Source of the DNA: Albugo candida
Taxonomy: Eukaryota; Oomycota; Peronosporomycetes; Albuginales; Albuginaceae
DNA length: 64,000 nt
NCBI GenBank assembly: GCA_905220665.1
Contig: CAJNAR010000016.1
Location: forward strand, 62,001 to 126,000
Direction of reading: 5' to 3'
Positions 41,020 through 52,179 of the stretch are shown one piece after another (the first letter of the stretch is position 1; each line of letters starts with the position of its first letter). Both the position numbers and the translations under genes were made by a program. The notes under the pieces were generated by a model, which saw only the letters and a list, made by a program, of their open reading frames with translations, did not search any database and was not told the DNA's origin.

Positions 41020-42422
41020 TTATGTACGTCCTAAAGCACGACGCAGTTCCCAATTCTCTTCTTCAAGTGCCACCAACTTGGAAGCGATTTTTGAGTCTGT
41101 CTCATCGATTTGATTCTTTAAATGGTTATTTTCTTCACGACAGCGGGTGACCTCTTCCCGTAAGTACGTGTTAATATCCAATTGTTGTTCCAAAGAAGCT
41201 TTAGCTTCGATAAGAGCATCCTCGAGCTCAATTCGTTTCGCGTGAGCAACGTCAGCTTGTTCTTGGACCATACGATTGCAGTCTGCCATCAATCGCTCCA
41301 CTTCGTCTTCTTTTTTCATGATATTCAAGTGTTTTTCCTTCAAAGACTCTTCATACTCTAGAATTTTTGCAGCGCTTTGTGTCATCTGTTGTTGGTGTTT
41401 GCAAAGTGCCACCTCATTCTGATTTAGTTTAGCCCGAAGTTGCTTCATTTCTTCGGCATGCTTGATATCATTCGTATGTTCGGCATTCTTGATCTTCTGT
41501 AAATGTTCTTGCTCATTCAGAAGATCTGAAATGACCTTTTCGTCTCGAGATCGTTGACTTTTCAGAGTTGCAAGCGCGCAAGCTTGATCTTTCAATTCTG
41601 ACTGCAGCTTTTGCATACTGCTATCCATGATTCGACGACTTGACAGCATATCTTCATGACATTTCACTTTCCCTTTTATCTCTTCTTCCGTCTCCTGACG
41701 TGATGGACCATTCAAACTGATACAAACCCGATTTTAGTATAATCAGTTAAACAAAGCACCTTCCACCTACATGCTTGTCAATTTGGTGAGTTGAGTCTGA
41801 AGCATCATTTTCTTCTCTTTTTCCATCCGAAGTGCCTGAAAATCAATAAAAAATCTAAATGGTGCATTGATCCATTATACTAAAATCTGTACATGTTCAA
41901 AGAAAGTTCCGGAGCGTTTGACATCTTCTTCCTCCTGCAAGTAAACGAAGTGGTAAGCGACTCCCACGGGATAGAGAACACACTCATTACAGTGAATGTT
42001 CGAACATACGAGGTCAATGGAGACCATTCGCTGCATAGATCCATCTTCGTGTCCACCGATCGTGCCCTGAAGACGTACGTCTATCAAAGAAGTAAGTGTT
42101 TGTGTTGCCATTTCTCAGCCTTTCGATATCGTACCGTATTAGGCAGTAGACCTTCGACGACGTATAGCATCGAATTGAAGAGTTGTGACTCATTCCATGA
42201 GTAATAAACGTATCCGTGCTCACTATATCCCTGTAAGTGTACAATAATGCTGGATCATAATGCAAAACTGCAACGTTTACGAGGTACCACTTGAAATTTC
42301 AGGTATTCATCGGTATCTGTGGGTTTGTTCACGCGCAGAGTGATAGATTTGTCGGTTTTTGCGACTACTTCTGGTGCTATAGGAGCTGGTAAGCCCGGAA
42401 CTGTTGTCAATTTCATTGTCAT
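41020..42422 (-). CDS. Fibronectin type III plus coiled-coil protein
   Basis: Six predicted exons (42422-42288, 42230-42135, 42080-41991, 41934-41881, 41835-41771, 41716-41020) join in phase across introns of 45-57 bp to give 378 residues. Residues 1 to about 105 form one FN3 domain: PGLPAPIAPEVV at the start, YLKFQVGYSEHG, the signature GLLPNT joined by splicing to TYVFRARSVD, then EWSPLTSYVRTF. The rest, about 265 residues, is an almost continuous coiled coil rich in Glu, Lys and Gln (for example LQKIKNAEHTNDIKHAEEMK). No signal peptide or membrane helix is seen, so it is probably intracellular; FN3-coiled-coil proteins of this shape often belong to cytoskeletal or flagellar structures, but nothing here proves that. 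The spliced FN3 core strongly supports the exon model. Confidence 0.72.
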
Positions 42423-42526
42423 TTCTGTTTAGAAATCGTTACTTTTCGTGAAAAAGTCAATCAAATATGAAATTACACAATTGGCCGTAATTGTTTCTGT
42501 ATATACTTATCAAATGACACTAGTTT

Positions 42527-43172
42527 CTAAAGGAACCATACGCCTTGCGGGTACGCCTCGTTCGACGACGGAGGAATCACTTTCGGTGGACCAACGTGTT
42601 TGATTATATTCACAATTTTCTCCTCATCGAGCTCGAATTTTGTAGCAAGCGCCGCGGCGGTCCATGCAGCTTTATTTTCGTGATACAATTTGAGCAATTC
42701 TCGCATCTCTGCAAATGTCAGTCGTCCCGGAGTATGCTCTGGCGTTGTATTCATCGACGATGAAGCAGCAGTTCGATCTTTTGGCATCTGTATGTAATCG
42801 TCTGCTGCGTATTCCCTGGTACGATGTCCGCTGGCAGTTTTTCGAAAATCGGCATCATTTTGCTACAACGCACACCTTAGCGATGGATACCGCTGCATTC
42901 GAAACACCGACCTCGAGATATTCTACTTTTTCAGTAAAGTCAATTCGTTCAATTTGCTGTAAAATGTCTCTATGCATTTCCATCGGATTGTTTTCCAAAA
43001 TAGTTTCGGGCTGTTTCTCATCTCTCACCTCACTTCTTTGAATCTGACGGGCTTTTAGCACATCAGAAGGACATGTGACGGGTTCAACTTTGGCTACGAT
43101 CGCCTTAAAAGGTTTCTTAACGAACGCATTTGCAGCGTCTCGACCGATGTGCTTAGTAGCAGCAGCGCCCAT
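42527..43172 (-). CDS. NDUFAF4-like mitochondrial complex I assembly factor
   Basis: Exons 43172-42874 and 42830-42527 around a 43-bp intron give 200 residues, close to NDUFAF4 (about 175). The start MGAAATKHIGRDAANAF resembles the MGA N-terminus of NDUFAF4 and is a possible N-myristoylation site. The C-terminal part GRLTFAEMRELLKLYHENK, AAWTAAALATKFELDEEKI, IIKHVGPPKVIPP matches the family's most conserved block (in animals a ...WTAEKI...Y.L...DV..LLKYF pattern). NDUFAF4 works with NDUFAF3 on the membrane-peripheral arm of NADH:ubiquinone oxidoreductase. The donor choice (AAGGT|GTGCGT) is set by reading phase rather than by consensus and is the weakest point. ATG 43172 is preferred over the upstream 43229 because it exposes Gly2. 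The family call rests on memory of the conserved block and should be confirmed by a profile search. Confidence 0.62.
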
Positions 43173-43638
43173 TCCGCTTGATTTAATATGATTTGAAGAA
43201 AACCTTATATGACAAAGCTTATTAACCAATCACTAGCTTCAATATTCACACTTTGCAAAAGTATTACGATGGCAGCGTCGGATGCCTTGCTGCTTTGCTG
43301 CACCCACGAAAAAGCAATGTTGAGTGCTACACGACACGATCTTGCTCTTACGAGTGTCCCACCCTAACAGGAACACAATAATGAGAGATGTACGTCTCTG
43401 TAAGACCGAATAGAGCGAATCCAAAAACTACCTTTCGACTTGACAGCCTGCAGACCTTGCATGCGAAAACTGCTAAGTCAGCTCTAGACGAATCTCAGTA
43501 CATTCCATTGATTCACAGCTTCGTCGACGATTTACGTTTCTCGGAAAACATCTCTTTCCAGTACGAGTGAATCAGGTGAGTCGATTGGAGGGATCCGAGC
43601 GTCGATGGGTGACGTATTACGCGACTCGGTTTTTGAGC
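43173..43638. other. Intergenic region, no gene seen
   Basis: Short frames only. I see no conserved family, RNA gene or repeat here. It holds the region upstream of the NDUFAF4-like gene and the 3' flank of the SMG7-like gene. Confidence 0.5.
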
Positions 43639-45981
43639 TCATAAGCCCGGTGGAGGACGAGGAGTGCGAGATGCTGATGGACCAATTGTACCAAAAAGAC
43701 CGCTTAAGCCAGTGGATCCATTGAATAAAGAATTCAAGCTTGATTCGATGGCCGCTAAATCATCCATTGGATCACTGACTGGGGTGTTGATGGCCTTGGT
43801 TTGGCTGCTGTTCAACACACGATCTCGAACGGAATCATTCAAAAGCAGAGAACTCACTCTTTTTGAGTCGCCCCACTTGCTATTGTCCAACGGAGTTGTA
43901 GTAATTGAGGAGGTCAGTCCTCCCGAGCTATTGATTCCACCTCGGACTCGACTGAATGAAGACGTGAAAGCTGTGGAACAAGAGGAATGCGTCGCATTGC
44001 CGACACAAAGCGATGAGAAGGGGTCCGGGAACGCATCGTTGCTCACAAATGAAGCCAACTTACGACTGGAATCTTCGTTATCTGTCCCTGTGGATGCTAA
44101 TGGCGCTAATTGGGAACTCCGGGCTGCTGGTTGGAACACAATCACTCCGTCTTCCAGGTCCGCTTCGCAACCCCAACCAAAGACCTCGAAGGACTAACAT
44201 CTGCTTCAAATGATGATACTACGGTTTTCGCGCTCACATTCTCATTGAAGATACCCAAAACATTCGCAGGAAGCACTGGAGCCATACCTTCGTTGCTGTT
44301 TGAATCGGCCGTGGAGATGTTTGAGGCCACAGGTGATGGATATAACAGAAACACGCCATTGTTGGAACACAACAATGAATTGCCTTCGTATCCTTCACAC
44401 AGAAAATTCCCAAATTTGCACAACTTCCAAGCACGGATTTTGAACGCTTCTTTATCGGACAAATAGGCAACTAGGCGTGGTGATGAGGCTCGATCACGCT
44501 GAGGACTCGACTCGTCAAGCTTCCAATGTTCTGAGGATGGATCATACAACTTTGTGAGTGGGAAGAAGCCTCGCAGTTCCACGTCATACACTTTGAGCTT
44601 GGGGTTGTTGATTAGTATCGCTAGCGTTTCAAAAAATTGCTTGATAATATTTCCAGCTGTGACATCTCGTTGTCCTGATTCCGAATTCATTATCAGCTCC
44701 ATCTTGTCCAAAATCACAGGATTGGATTTGAGATAATCACAGAAAACACTCATTGGGCCCAAAAGTCGTAATGAAGGAATGAAATTCTCATTGGTGAGTT
44801 TTTCGACTTCATTGCTTATATATTCCGCCACACATGTCATTAGCGATATCGAGAGACGTGAAGCATCGGTTGCGGTCTTTGTGTCTTTGGACTTGACGAT
44901 GCTAAAAATGTTGATGACCACAATTTTGAGCAGGAGCGTCTCGCCGATCATACGAACTTCCAGTAAAGGCTTCAGATCTTTGACAGAATAGACTCCATCT
45001 CTCTTGAGTATGACATTTTGATACGCTGCTGGTTGTCGAGCTGATAGTATTCTGCACTTGGCCAGTGGCACTTGTGTACAAACAGCCATGTAGCCGTGTC
45101 AATTGATGCAAGAAGCTCTTGAGATACGGAATCTTCTCGTTATCAGATAGATTCATGGTCAATCGGGTTATAGATGGAGGTGCTAAAGGCTGTTGCCGAC
45201 TTCGGTCAGATAACAGCACCAAGTTTTCTTCAGCCGCTGGGAATGGATTCCCAATGAGAAGACTCCGACAGTATCCAGAGACAGCAACAGTCTCTGCATC
45301 CACATACGTCGCGAGCACAGCGAGCTGATTGTGTGGATTACCATTTTCTGGTATAACGCATAACGCATCGTGATAGAACCTTTCTGCAGTAGCAAAAATT
45401 TTCTTTGCATTTCGACTATGCAATTCGCGGCATCGGGCCGAATCTTCAAGAAAAATGAAACAGCGATACAGACTTGCCGACAATTGACATTCGAACATGT
45501 AATGGCTTCACAGAGACTGGCATTTTCTGTACCAAGTAAGATGGGGTCCACTTTTCAAAACCTTTTTGGCCTTGCGCGTTTGACGAAAAGCATCACAAAA
45601 CACTGTAGTCAAAAAGTCCTGAGATTCGACAGACACGCGGATGAATCGACCCCTCGCTCTAGGTTCCGTTGTTAATGCTGAAGCGTACTATCACAGCAAA
45701 ATCAATCGTATCAGATCGATTTCCAGCAAACTTCCCTCTTACCTGTTGAATTTGGACTTGAAATTCTTTAATACGTTTATACACGAGAAAAGTGCTTTTT
45801 GCAATCACACGTGCGCGTAACATCACAATTTTCTCCGTGTTAGAAGGACGATTGCGTACCATAACGTAAACTATGTTGTGACTCAGCAATGTCTTTGCCA
45901 ATCTAGAGAATAGCGATATAATAACATACTGGAGAACCGAAGGGATCCTCCTCCTTCGTTTTTCTGCAGATCGATCATCAT
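43639..45981 (-). CDS. SMG7/EST1-like protein (nonsense-mediated mRNA decay)
   Basis: The core is unmistakable after splicing: TCLYRCFIFLEDSARCRELH (joined across a 60-bp intron), then ENGNPHNQLAVLATY, and GNPFPAAEENLVLL, the helical 14-3-3-like/EST1 domain seen in SMG5, SMG6, SMG7 and Est1. Upstream exons hold VYKRIKEFQVQIQQ, matching the family's N-terminal helices. Downstream is LHGCLYT joined by a 43-bp intron to a helical region (LLLKIVVINIFSIVK). The C-terminus is Ser/Thr-rich, disordered, and ends RPPPGL. In animals and plants these proteins bind phosphorylated UPF1 and send faulty mRNAs to decay. No PIN nuclease domain is visible, so SMG6 is unlikely. Exons in the first 250 bp (a possible start at 45981) and the junction near 44145 are unresolved, so the exact ends and length are uncertain. 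Confidence 0.7.
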
Positions 45982-46082
45982 CTACAGACGAAGTATCACG
46001 TATGCGTAATATCAATACTTGTGCAAGCAAAATTACGAGCAACATCACACATGTCTTACATACGTGAACATGCTGTAATGAT

Positions 46083-46670
46083 TATCAATTGCTTCAATCC
46101 ACCCGATCAACTGCAAACCATGACATAGCTACGATTATGTGCCCTTAGTGCAATATTCACCAGCCCATTAGACTTGCTCGATACAGAAGTGATGCGTCAT
46201 CCAATTCAATCCACACTTGGCCATTTTCTTCAACACGCAGTATGATGGAGCACAAATTTTCAGTCTGACATAACTTTGAAGAACGTGAGGCGTCGCTAAT
46301 CCATAGGAAGATTCCTCCTTTTCGTACCAATACACTAGGAATTCCAATGCTTGTGAGCACATTGATGTAATCATGCAGGATTTGTTATCACAGTGTTCAC
46401 AAGCATTGAAATTCCTAGTGTATTGGTACGAAAAGGAGGAATCTTCCTATGGATTAGCGACGCCTCACGTTCTTTAAAGTTATCTTAGACTGAAAATTTG
46501 TGCTCCATCATACTGCGTGTTGCAGAAAATGGCCAAGTGTGGATTGAATTGGATGACGCATCACTTCTGTATCGAGCAAGTCTAATGGACTGGTGAATAT
46601 TGCACTAAGGGCACATAATCGTAGCTATGTCATGGTTTGCAGTTGATCGGGTGGATTGAAGCAATTGATA
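46083..46670. repeat. Long foldback: 278-bp inverted arms, 32-bp loop
   Basis: Arm 1 (46083-46360) and arm 2 (46393-46670) are reverse complements at all but roughly 8-10 of 278 positions, separated by a 32-bp loop. Examples of paired ends are TATCAATTGC at 46083 and GCAATTGATA at 46661. Arm 1 read on the minus strand is an open frame of about 67 codons ending in LLYRASLMGW; arm 2 carries the same sequence with a TAG inside. This looks like a recent inverted duplication of an exon-like fragment. A transcript through it would form a near-perfect long hairpin, a possible small-RNA source. Confidence 0.85.
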
Positions 46671-47339
46671 AAGTACAATATTCAGTAAGCGTTGGCTCTT
46701 GTTTTAGACTAGACAAGGTCGTTTCTAAACTCTAGCTAGAATACTAAGAGCTGAATATGGTCTAATCCTAGGTACTTGTAGGATGGCGAGAGTATTTAGT
46801 CCTAGTTCTTCGATAATCCTTTTGTGCTAGGAGACGAGAGCTAGGGAAGTGAATTGATTTCTTATTGCTTATGACACTGCATCTCACCCTTCAAGTCGAT
46901 GCAGACCAGGTTCTCGGCACTGTCACCCGACGATCTCATTGGTGAGATGCGTATATGCACAGTCTTATTTGCTCCCAATCAGGCAATTAGTGCGTCGAAA
47001 TGAGATATCAAGGTTCTTCTTATCAAACTATACGTACGCCGTGACAAAGGGAGCATCGAGTAGTGTATAAATTCTATGAAATGAGAATGGTCAACTTTCA
47101 ATTATTTCTGCGCCTACTTCCGATCTTTTACGAACATCAGTGAATCTACGTTTCTCAAAAATAGACTTACGGAGTCCAGAAATTCAATTTGAATCGTTCG
47201 AACACTTTTTAGTCATGGCTATTTTCACATCGAACGTTTGTTTCGCAACTCGTGACTTGCTTTGGACAACAGACTAAATATCTTCGAGCAGTGGTAAAGA
47301 CCTTATCTTAGTAGCTGATACAGTTGAAGGTGTCTATAT
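46671..47339. other. Non-coding region, nothing recognised
   Basis: No ORF over 60 codons and no family resemblance. The composition is AT-rich. It separates the foldback from the 3' end of the LINE. Confidence 0.5.
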
Positions 47340-47364
47340 CACTAGAATTAGATTAATGCCTAGG

Positions 47365-49620
47365 CTATCGTAAATAACATACATACATATAAAAAACGTT
47401 TCGTGAAATACCCGTGAGAGATGATAATATGTCTTCTCGTTGATAATCCCGTATCGCAGCAGCCTCAGCACCCTTAATACGAGACTGGGTCCAGCTTGTA
47501 AATGCTGTAAAGTTGTAAAATTCTAAAGTTGTAATAATGATCCAAAAGTACCGTGTTGTGCAATCTGCTGTGCGCCACAACACTGTGAGCATAACCAGCC
47601 AACTAGGACTAGGATCCGAGTTGCACTTGCCTCCCACTCGCCTGTGCCGGACCCGTAGCAATGATCTTCGACTTTTGAAAAATCCACCAAATGATCCTTG
47701 CGTTGAGAGTTGCTCCAGCACCTGTGCAAGCCGAATGCGTTCTTCTTGGTCGTAACACTGTCGTCGAAAGTACCGAACGTGCGCACTAAACGTGGTGTAA
47801 ATGACGGAAAGTGCTGGAATTGTCGGAGTTGCTGATCGCTGATCGAACAGACGACGATTCCGATCGGTCCAGACGAAGTGCAGTGTCACCGCTTGCAATG
47901 CAAGCCATAAGTCTGATATAATATCTAATATTCTTGCCAAGCCGACCGTAGTGTTGGTACGATTGCACATGCAATATGCGTCCAACGTGGTCGGGAAGAG
48001 AAAAACTGATCCCAACTAGGGAGTAACTCCCTCCATAACTGAGCCGTGTGATCGCACTCTAAAAAGAGATGTTGATCGGATTCCACTGCCCCACACGAAG
48101 GCTGCGTGCACAATATAATGTCGGGCTGAATATCCTTCAAGAACCAGAAACGAGATCGAACTGGCAACATTCGAAAGGCTAGACGAAACTGTAAATCTTC
48201 GAAAATTGGTAATACACGTTTCCGAAGATGCCGTGATGTAGCCATAAAAGTTCGAACTCGTTCTGGATCCAGTGCGTCCGATCTCTCCCGTGTTGACCAA
48301 TGTGTCGACATCGGATGACTCTTGGTTGGTTCGGGAGATTTCAAACGATTCGTGAGAGTTGTGAGCGTGGAATAGATGGAAAAGAATGTTTCCTTTCCTT
48401 GCTTTTTACTCCCACATAAAATGATCTGCCACTTGTGGTTGGTGTAGTCCAAGTGATGAGACCAATCGTCGAGTGGAGACGCTGGAGTATCTGAGTGACT
48501 TCATTGTAAAGTCGACTCAGCAACTTTTCTTCACCCATATTCGATGTGTTCAGCTCTTCGTCGTTGTAATAGTTGGCGACGAAATCTTCCTTCGTTGGCC
48601 ATGTGTCGCTTTCACGAAAAAAGTCTTGCAGACTTCGAATCTCGAAAAGCGTAGCGAACGATTTCCGAAATGTTCGATGTGGTTCGTCCACCATGCCAAG
48701 ATTGTACCAAACGTTTTGCGTACTCGGATTACGAGTAGCAGCTTCATATTGTAATTCTTGGTTGCAGTGGAACCACATCGGTTGCTCCATGTAATATAGA
48801 CGGCGTTGTGAAACATTCAAATCTGATATTGAAATGCTCTAATCCATCTGATGCCACATTTTAAATAAGTGTTTCCACCATGACGATATGCTCTCCCATT
48901 GAACCATTTTCCCATGTCGATGTGGTGCGATGGTGAATATAATCATCGGCTTGTGTGGTCCAAAGGGAGGTTGGATAAGTTGTAATAATTCCGTCGAAGC
49001 AGTTGTCCAATTCGCAGGAATAATTGTTGACGCATCGGATGCGAACTGCTGAAGGAATTGAATACGTTGTAGCTTTAGTCGTCCCAGCAAAGATGGAACT
49101 TGTAGTCCACCATCTTGTCTGCGAAGATATAAAAATTCTTTGCTGAGTAGGTGAACATGTTTTGAATCTTTTTTGTGTTTCCGACCAAGCACAAATCGAT
49201 TTAACATTCGATTGCCATTGTCGAATAGTTTCTGCTGGTATGTTTACGAGCATCGTATAATGCCACAAACGTGATAAAATCATCGTCTGCGCAATCAGTA
49301 GTCGACCACGGACAGTTCGTGCTCGTCGAAACCATACACCAAACCCATCGTAAAAGCGCTTGTCGAGAGTCGAGATAACCATTGAATGAGTCGGTTTCTG
49401 GCCGAACGGAATACCCAAATACTTGACCGAATCCTCCGGACCCATTATGGTCAAATTGGGAATACGTGGACATGGCTTGGTCCGATTCAGCGAGAACAAA
49501 GATGATTTACTCAAGTAGATTTTCGCACCCGATCCATCGCAATAGACTCGGACGAGTTCGAGTTGCGTCAAAACACCATTTGGTGTCTCTGAAAGCAATG
49601 TCGAATCGTCTGCGAAAAAT
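47365..49620 (-). pseudogene. LINE ORF2, 3' half: reverse transcriptase end and zinc-binding domain
   Basis: Frame fragments continue the polymerase: FADDSTLL with the catalytic aspartates, YLGIPFG, then a frameshift near 49200 into VLGRKHKKDSKHVHLLSKEF and GGLQVPSL. Further left lies a zf-RVT-like region: FRLAFRMLPVRSRFWFL, CTQPSCG, ESDQHLFLECDH and LWRELLP. The last piece (48015-47365) is a C-terminal tail with stretches such as FVWTDRNRRLF. The fragments overlap in different frames, so several small indels have accumulated. In LINEs this region finishes the polymerase palm and thumb and contributes nucleic-acid binding during target-primed reverse transcription. Confidence 0.78.
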
Positions 49621-50463
49621 TATCCAGTTGCGACAGTCGTGCCATTAATCCAAATTCCATGTTCTTCATGTTGTCGAAGAGAGAGGATCACCTTGTTTCA
49701 CTCCACGTTGTGGTGTAATGGATGGTGTGATATATTCATTGATCATTAACTGCGCTTTTGTGTTATTGTACAAAAGACGAACCCAGTCGATGAAACTTTT
49801 TCCAACGCCCATTTTTTCCAAAACGCGAAACATGTACGTCCAATTGACTCGATCATAAGCTTTCTCAAAGTCGAGAAAAGTCGCATATGCTTCCTCCCTA
49901 CGATGAGTGACCAAGTTTTGGATATCGGTGAGATGTCGAATATGGTAATGCATTGACCGTCCTCGCACAAATGCTTTTTGATCTTGATGGATCATTTTTG
50001 GCAAAAAACGTTGCAATCGATACGCCAACACTTTTGAAAGTACTTTCACATCGACGCAAAGCAGTGCGATCGGTCGATAGTTGCCAGGATCACCTCGTGA
50101 TCCTTTCTTGTATAAAAGTGTGAATGCTGAGTGACGTTGTGATCGGAGTAAAATTCCTCTTTCCAGCTGATATTCGAACACGATCCTTAAACACTCGCCA
50201 AACGTTTCGGGAGCAAGCTGATAAAATGCAGCTGGTAGTCCATCGATACCTGTAGAAGAACTACTCCGCATGTGCTTGATCGCTTCCGCCATCTCGGTCG
50301 TACTTAAGGGAGTTGAGAGACGGTCTTGCTCTGCTGAGGCAAGAGAAACTTGAATCGAATCGAGTAACTTTTTTTTGCTTTCTTTCACATGGATCATCTG
50401 AGTCGGTCTCGGAGCTATAAACAGAGCCCATGACACCACCCCAATGATCTCTAAATTCGTCAA
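49621..50463 (-). pseudogene. LINE ORF2, reverse transcriptase fingers/palm with internal deletion
   Basis: Recognisable RT blocks in order: STGIDGLPAAFYQ, KKGSRGDPGNYRPIALL, QKAFVRGRS, TFLDFEKAYDRVNW (first catalytic Asp) and GVKQGDPLS. Directly after GDPLS the frame jumps to LRQHEEHGIWINGT, skipping the hydrophobic segment normally found there, so roughly 10-20 codons are deleted. A stop then precedes FADD. At the front, an A-run (T8 on the plus strand near 50370) shifts the frame relative to the endonuclease ORF. No functional enzyme can be made. Confidence 0.82.
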
Positions 50464-51733
50464 TAATCTCCCTCGGGTTCGATGTCACGGTACCACATTT
50501 TTTGATGACATTTTCGATCGGCACGCGACGACAAGAACTATCCGGAGGGCGAAAAAAATGCTTGGAAGAGTTCTCCATATACTTCAAGTGATGGTCGAAG
50601 CTTTCATCTTGGTTGTATTTCGCATTGTTTTCGACTGAAATTCGAAGTTGTTCAAGACTCGATTCGTAAAAGTACCGTGACTCATTGGTGTCGTGAATGC
50701 GATATCGAGCTGCTGCGACTTCCAAAACACGTTGGCTAGACTCAACATCACGTCGGCTATCTTGTGCAACCTTTCTTCCGATTCCTTGAAGCTGTTTCTT
50801 GATTTTCGTCTTCCAACTTTCCCACATTTTTCCGGGATTCGAAGTTGTCCGCAACCGTTCGAGCACCAAATTCGCTTCCAATTTGATTGCTTCGACAACT
50901 TTAGGATATTCCAATAGTCGTAATGAACATTGCCAATATCCTCGACCCGGAGATTGAGTTGGATTTGCAAAAGTTACTTTTTGTGCCAGATGATCTCCCG
51001 CATGTCGTGGACGGAAATACTCAGAGGTTTTGTATACCATATTGAATAGCTCTTCCGACATGCAGATATAATCTAGTCGATTCTTGCGCGGTAATGGTCC
51101 TGTGAATACTTTTTCAGTCGGATGTTGGATTCGCCAAGCTTCCACCACACCCAAATGTGAAAGCCATTCCAAACACGCTAACCGACTCGGTTCGTGTCGA
51201 ATTGTTCCACTCGAAGCATCGATAGCTGGATCGAGTGGTGTGTTGAAATCACCAAATACGATATGTGTTGCGGTCGATTCAAAAGTGTTTGAGAGCATTA
51301 ACTCATAGAAACCCACTCGTTCCTCGGCCTTGACCGGCGCATATACATAGGGAATATACACCGGTGCATCGTGAATGAGAAGACGCAAAACCAAATAACG
51401 ATTTCGAATGTTTCGTTTGGTGAGTTTTTCAGCTGTTGTATAACCGGGAAAGTCCGAACGAAGGATTGTCATGACGCCGCCACTGCGGTTTTGAGTCAGA
51501 TGGAGAAAAGCACTGGTGTGGTCGTTGACAAACATTTTGTGCTGCATTTTTGAGGATAATAAAAACTGAAATGACTCCAGTTGCTTGTGGTCGTGAAACT
51601 TGGTTTCTTGAGCACAACAAATGGAGTGTTGTGATAGGATGTGGTCGATAAAAAGATGACCATTTTTATGAATTCCATTGACATTCACCGTGAGTGCTGA
51701 GATATTGTTCCAAGAGGAGCCCTCAGCATTCAA
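50261..51733 (-). pseudogene. LINE ORF2, apurinic-type endonuclease
   Basis: The frame of 490 codons carries an EEP-fold endonuclease: LTVNVNGI, CAQETKFHDHKQLE with the metal-binding Glu, IVFGDFNTPLDPAID with Asp and Asn, RLDYICMSEEL, and the terminal AGDHL with the catalytic Asp-His pair. These are the parts needed to nick target DNA at insertion, and they look intact. A helical linker follows, and the frame ends just after a homopolymer-run frameshift that separates it from the reverse transcriptase. Confidence 0.85.
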
Positions 51734-52179
51734 GCTGAAGTGGACCAGAAATCAACCGCGTTTCACCATCTTGTTGGGAAAGGTGAAGTGTTGTATGTTC
51801 CTTTGGAAAAAATCTGAGGTTGACTGAAAGCTCAGCGATGTTATCGTGGAGAAGTCCACGCCATTTACCTCCAAACCATAGAGACCAACACTTTATGACC
51901 ACATCGGAGCGGAAGAAGGATATGATCACATTAGATGGAAGTAAACGACAATGATGACCCGGAATCCAAATCACTGGTCCATCGGTGAGATATTGGATCC
52001 AGTGATCGTTTGTGTAGAATGTCGGGGTAGTACACATAAATAAGAGTTCCAAAAAACGCGAGAGCTTTGGTTGCTCGAGTCAAACCGAGAACTATGTCCG
52101 GCACTGACGTCCACCACGACATGACTTTCTCGAACAAGACAGATCGTTTTGATGGAACTTTTCCACCAACATGGCGACT

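Noticed and set aside
41893..42204. Plus-strand frame of 103 codons
   Set aside because: It lies opposite the FN3 exons and their introns and has no recognisable content.
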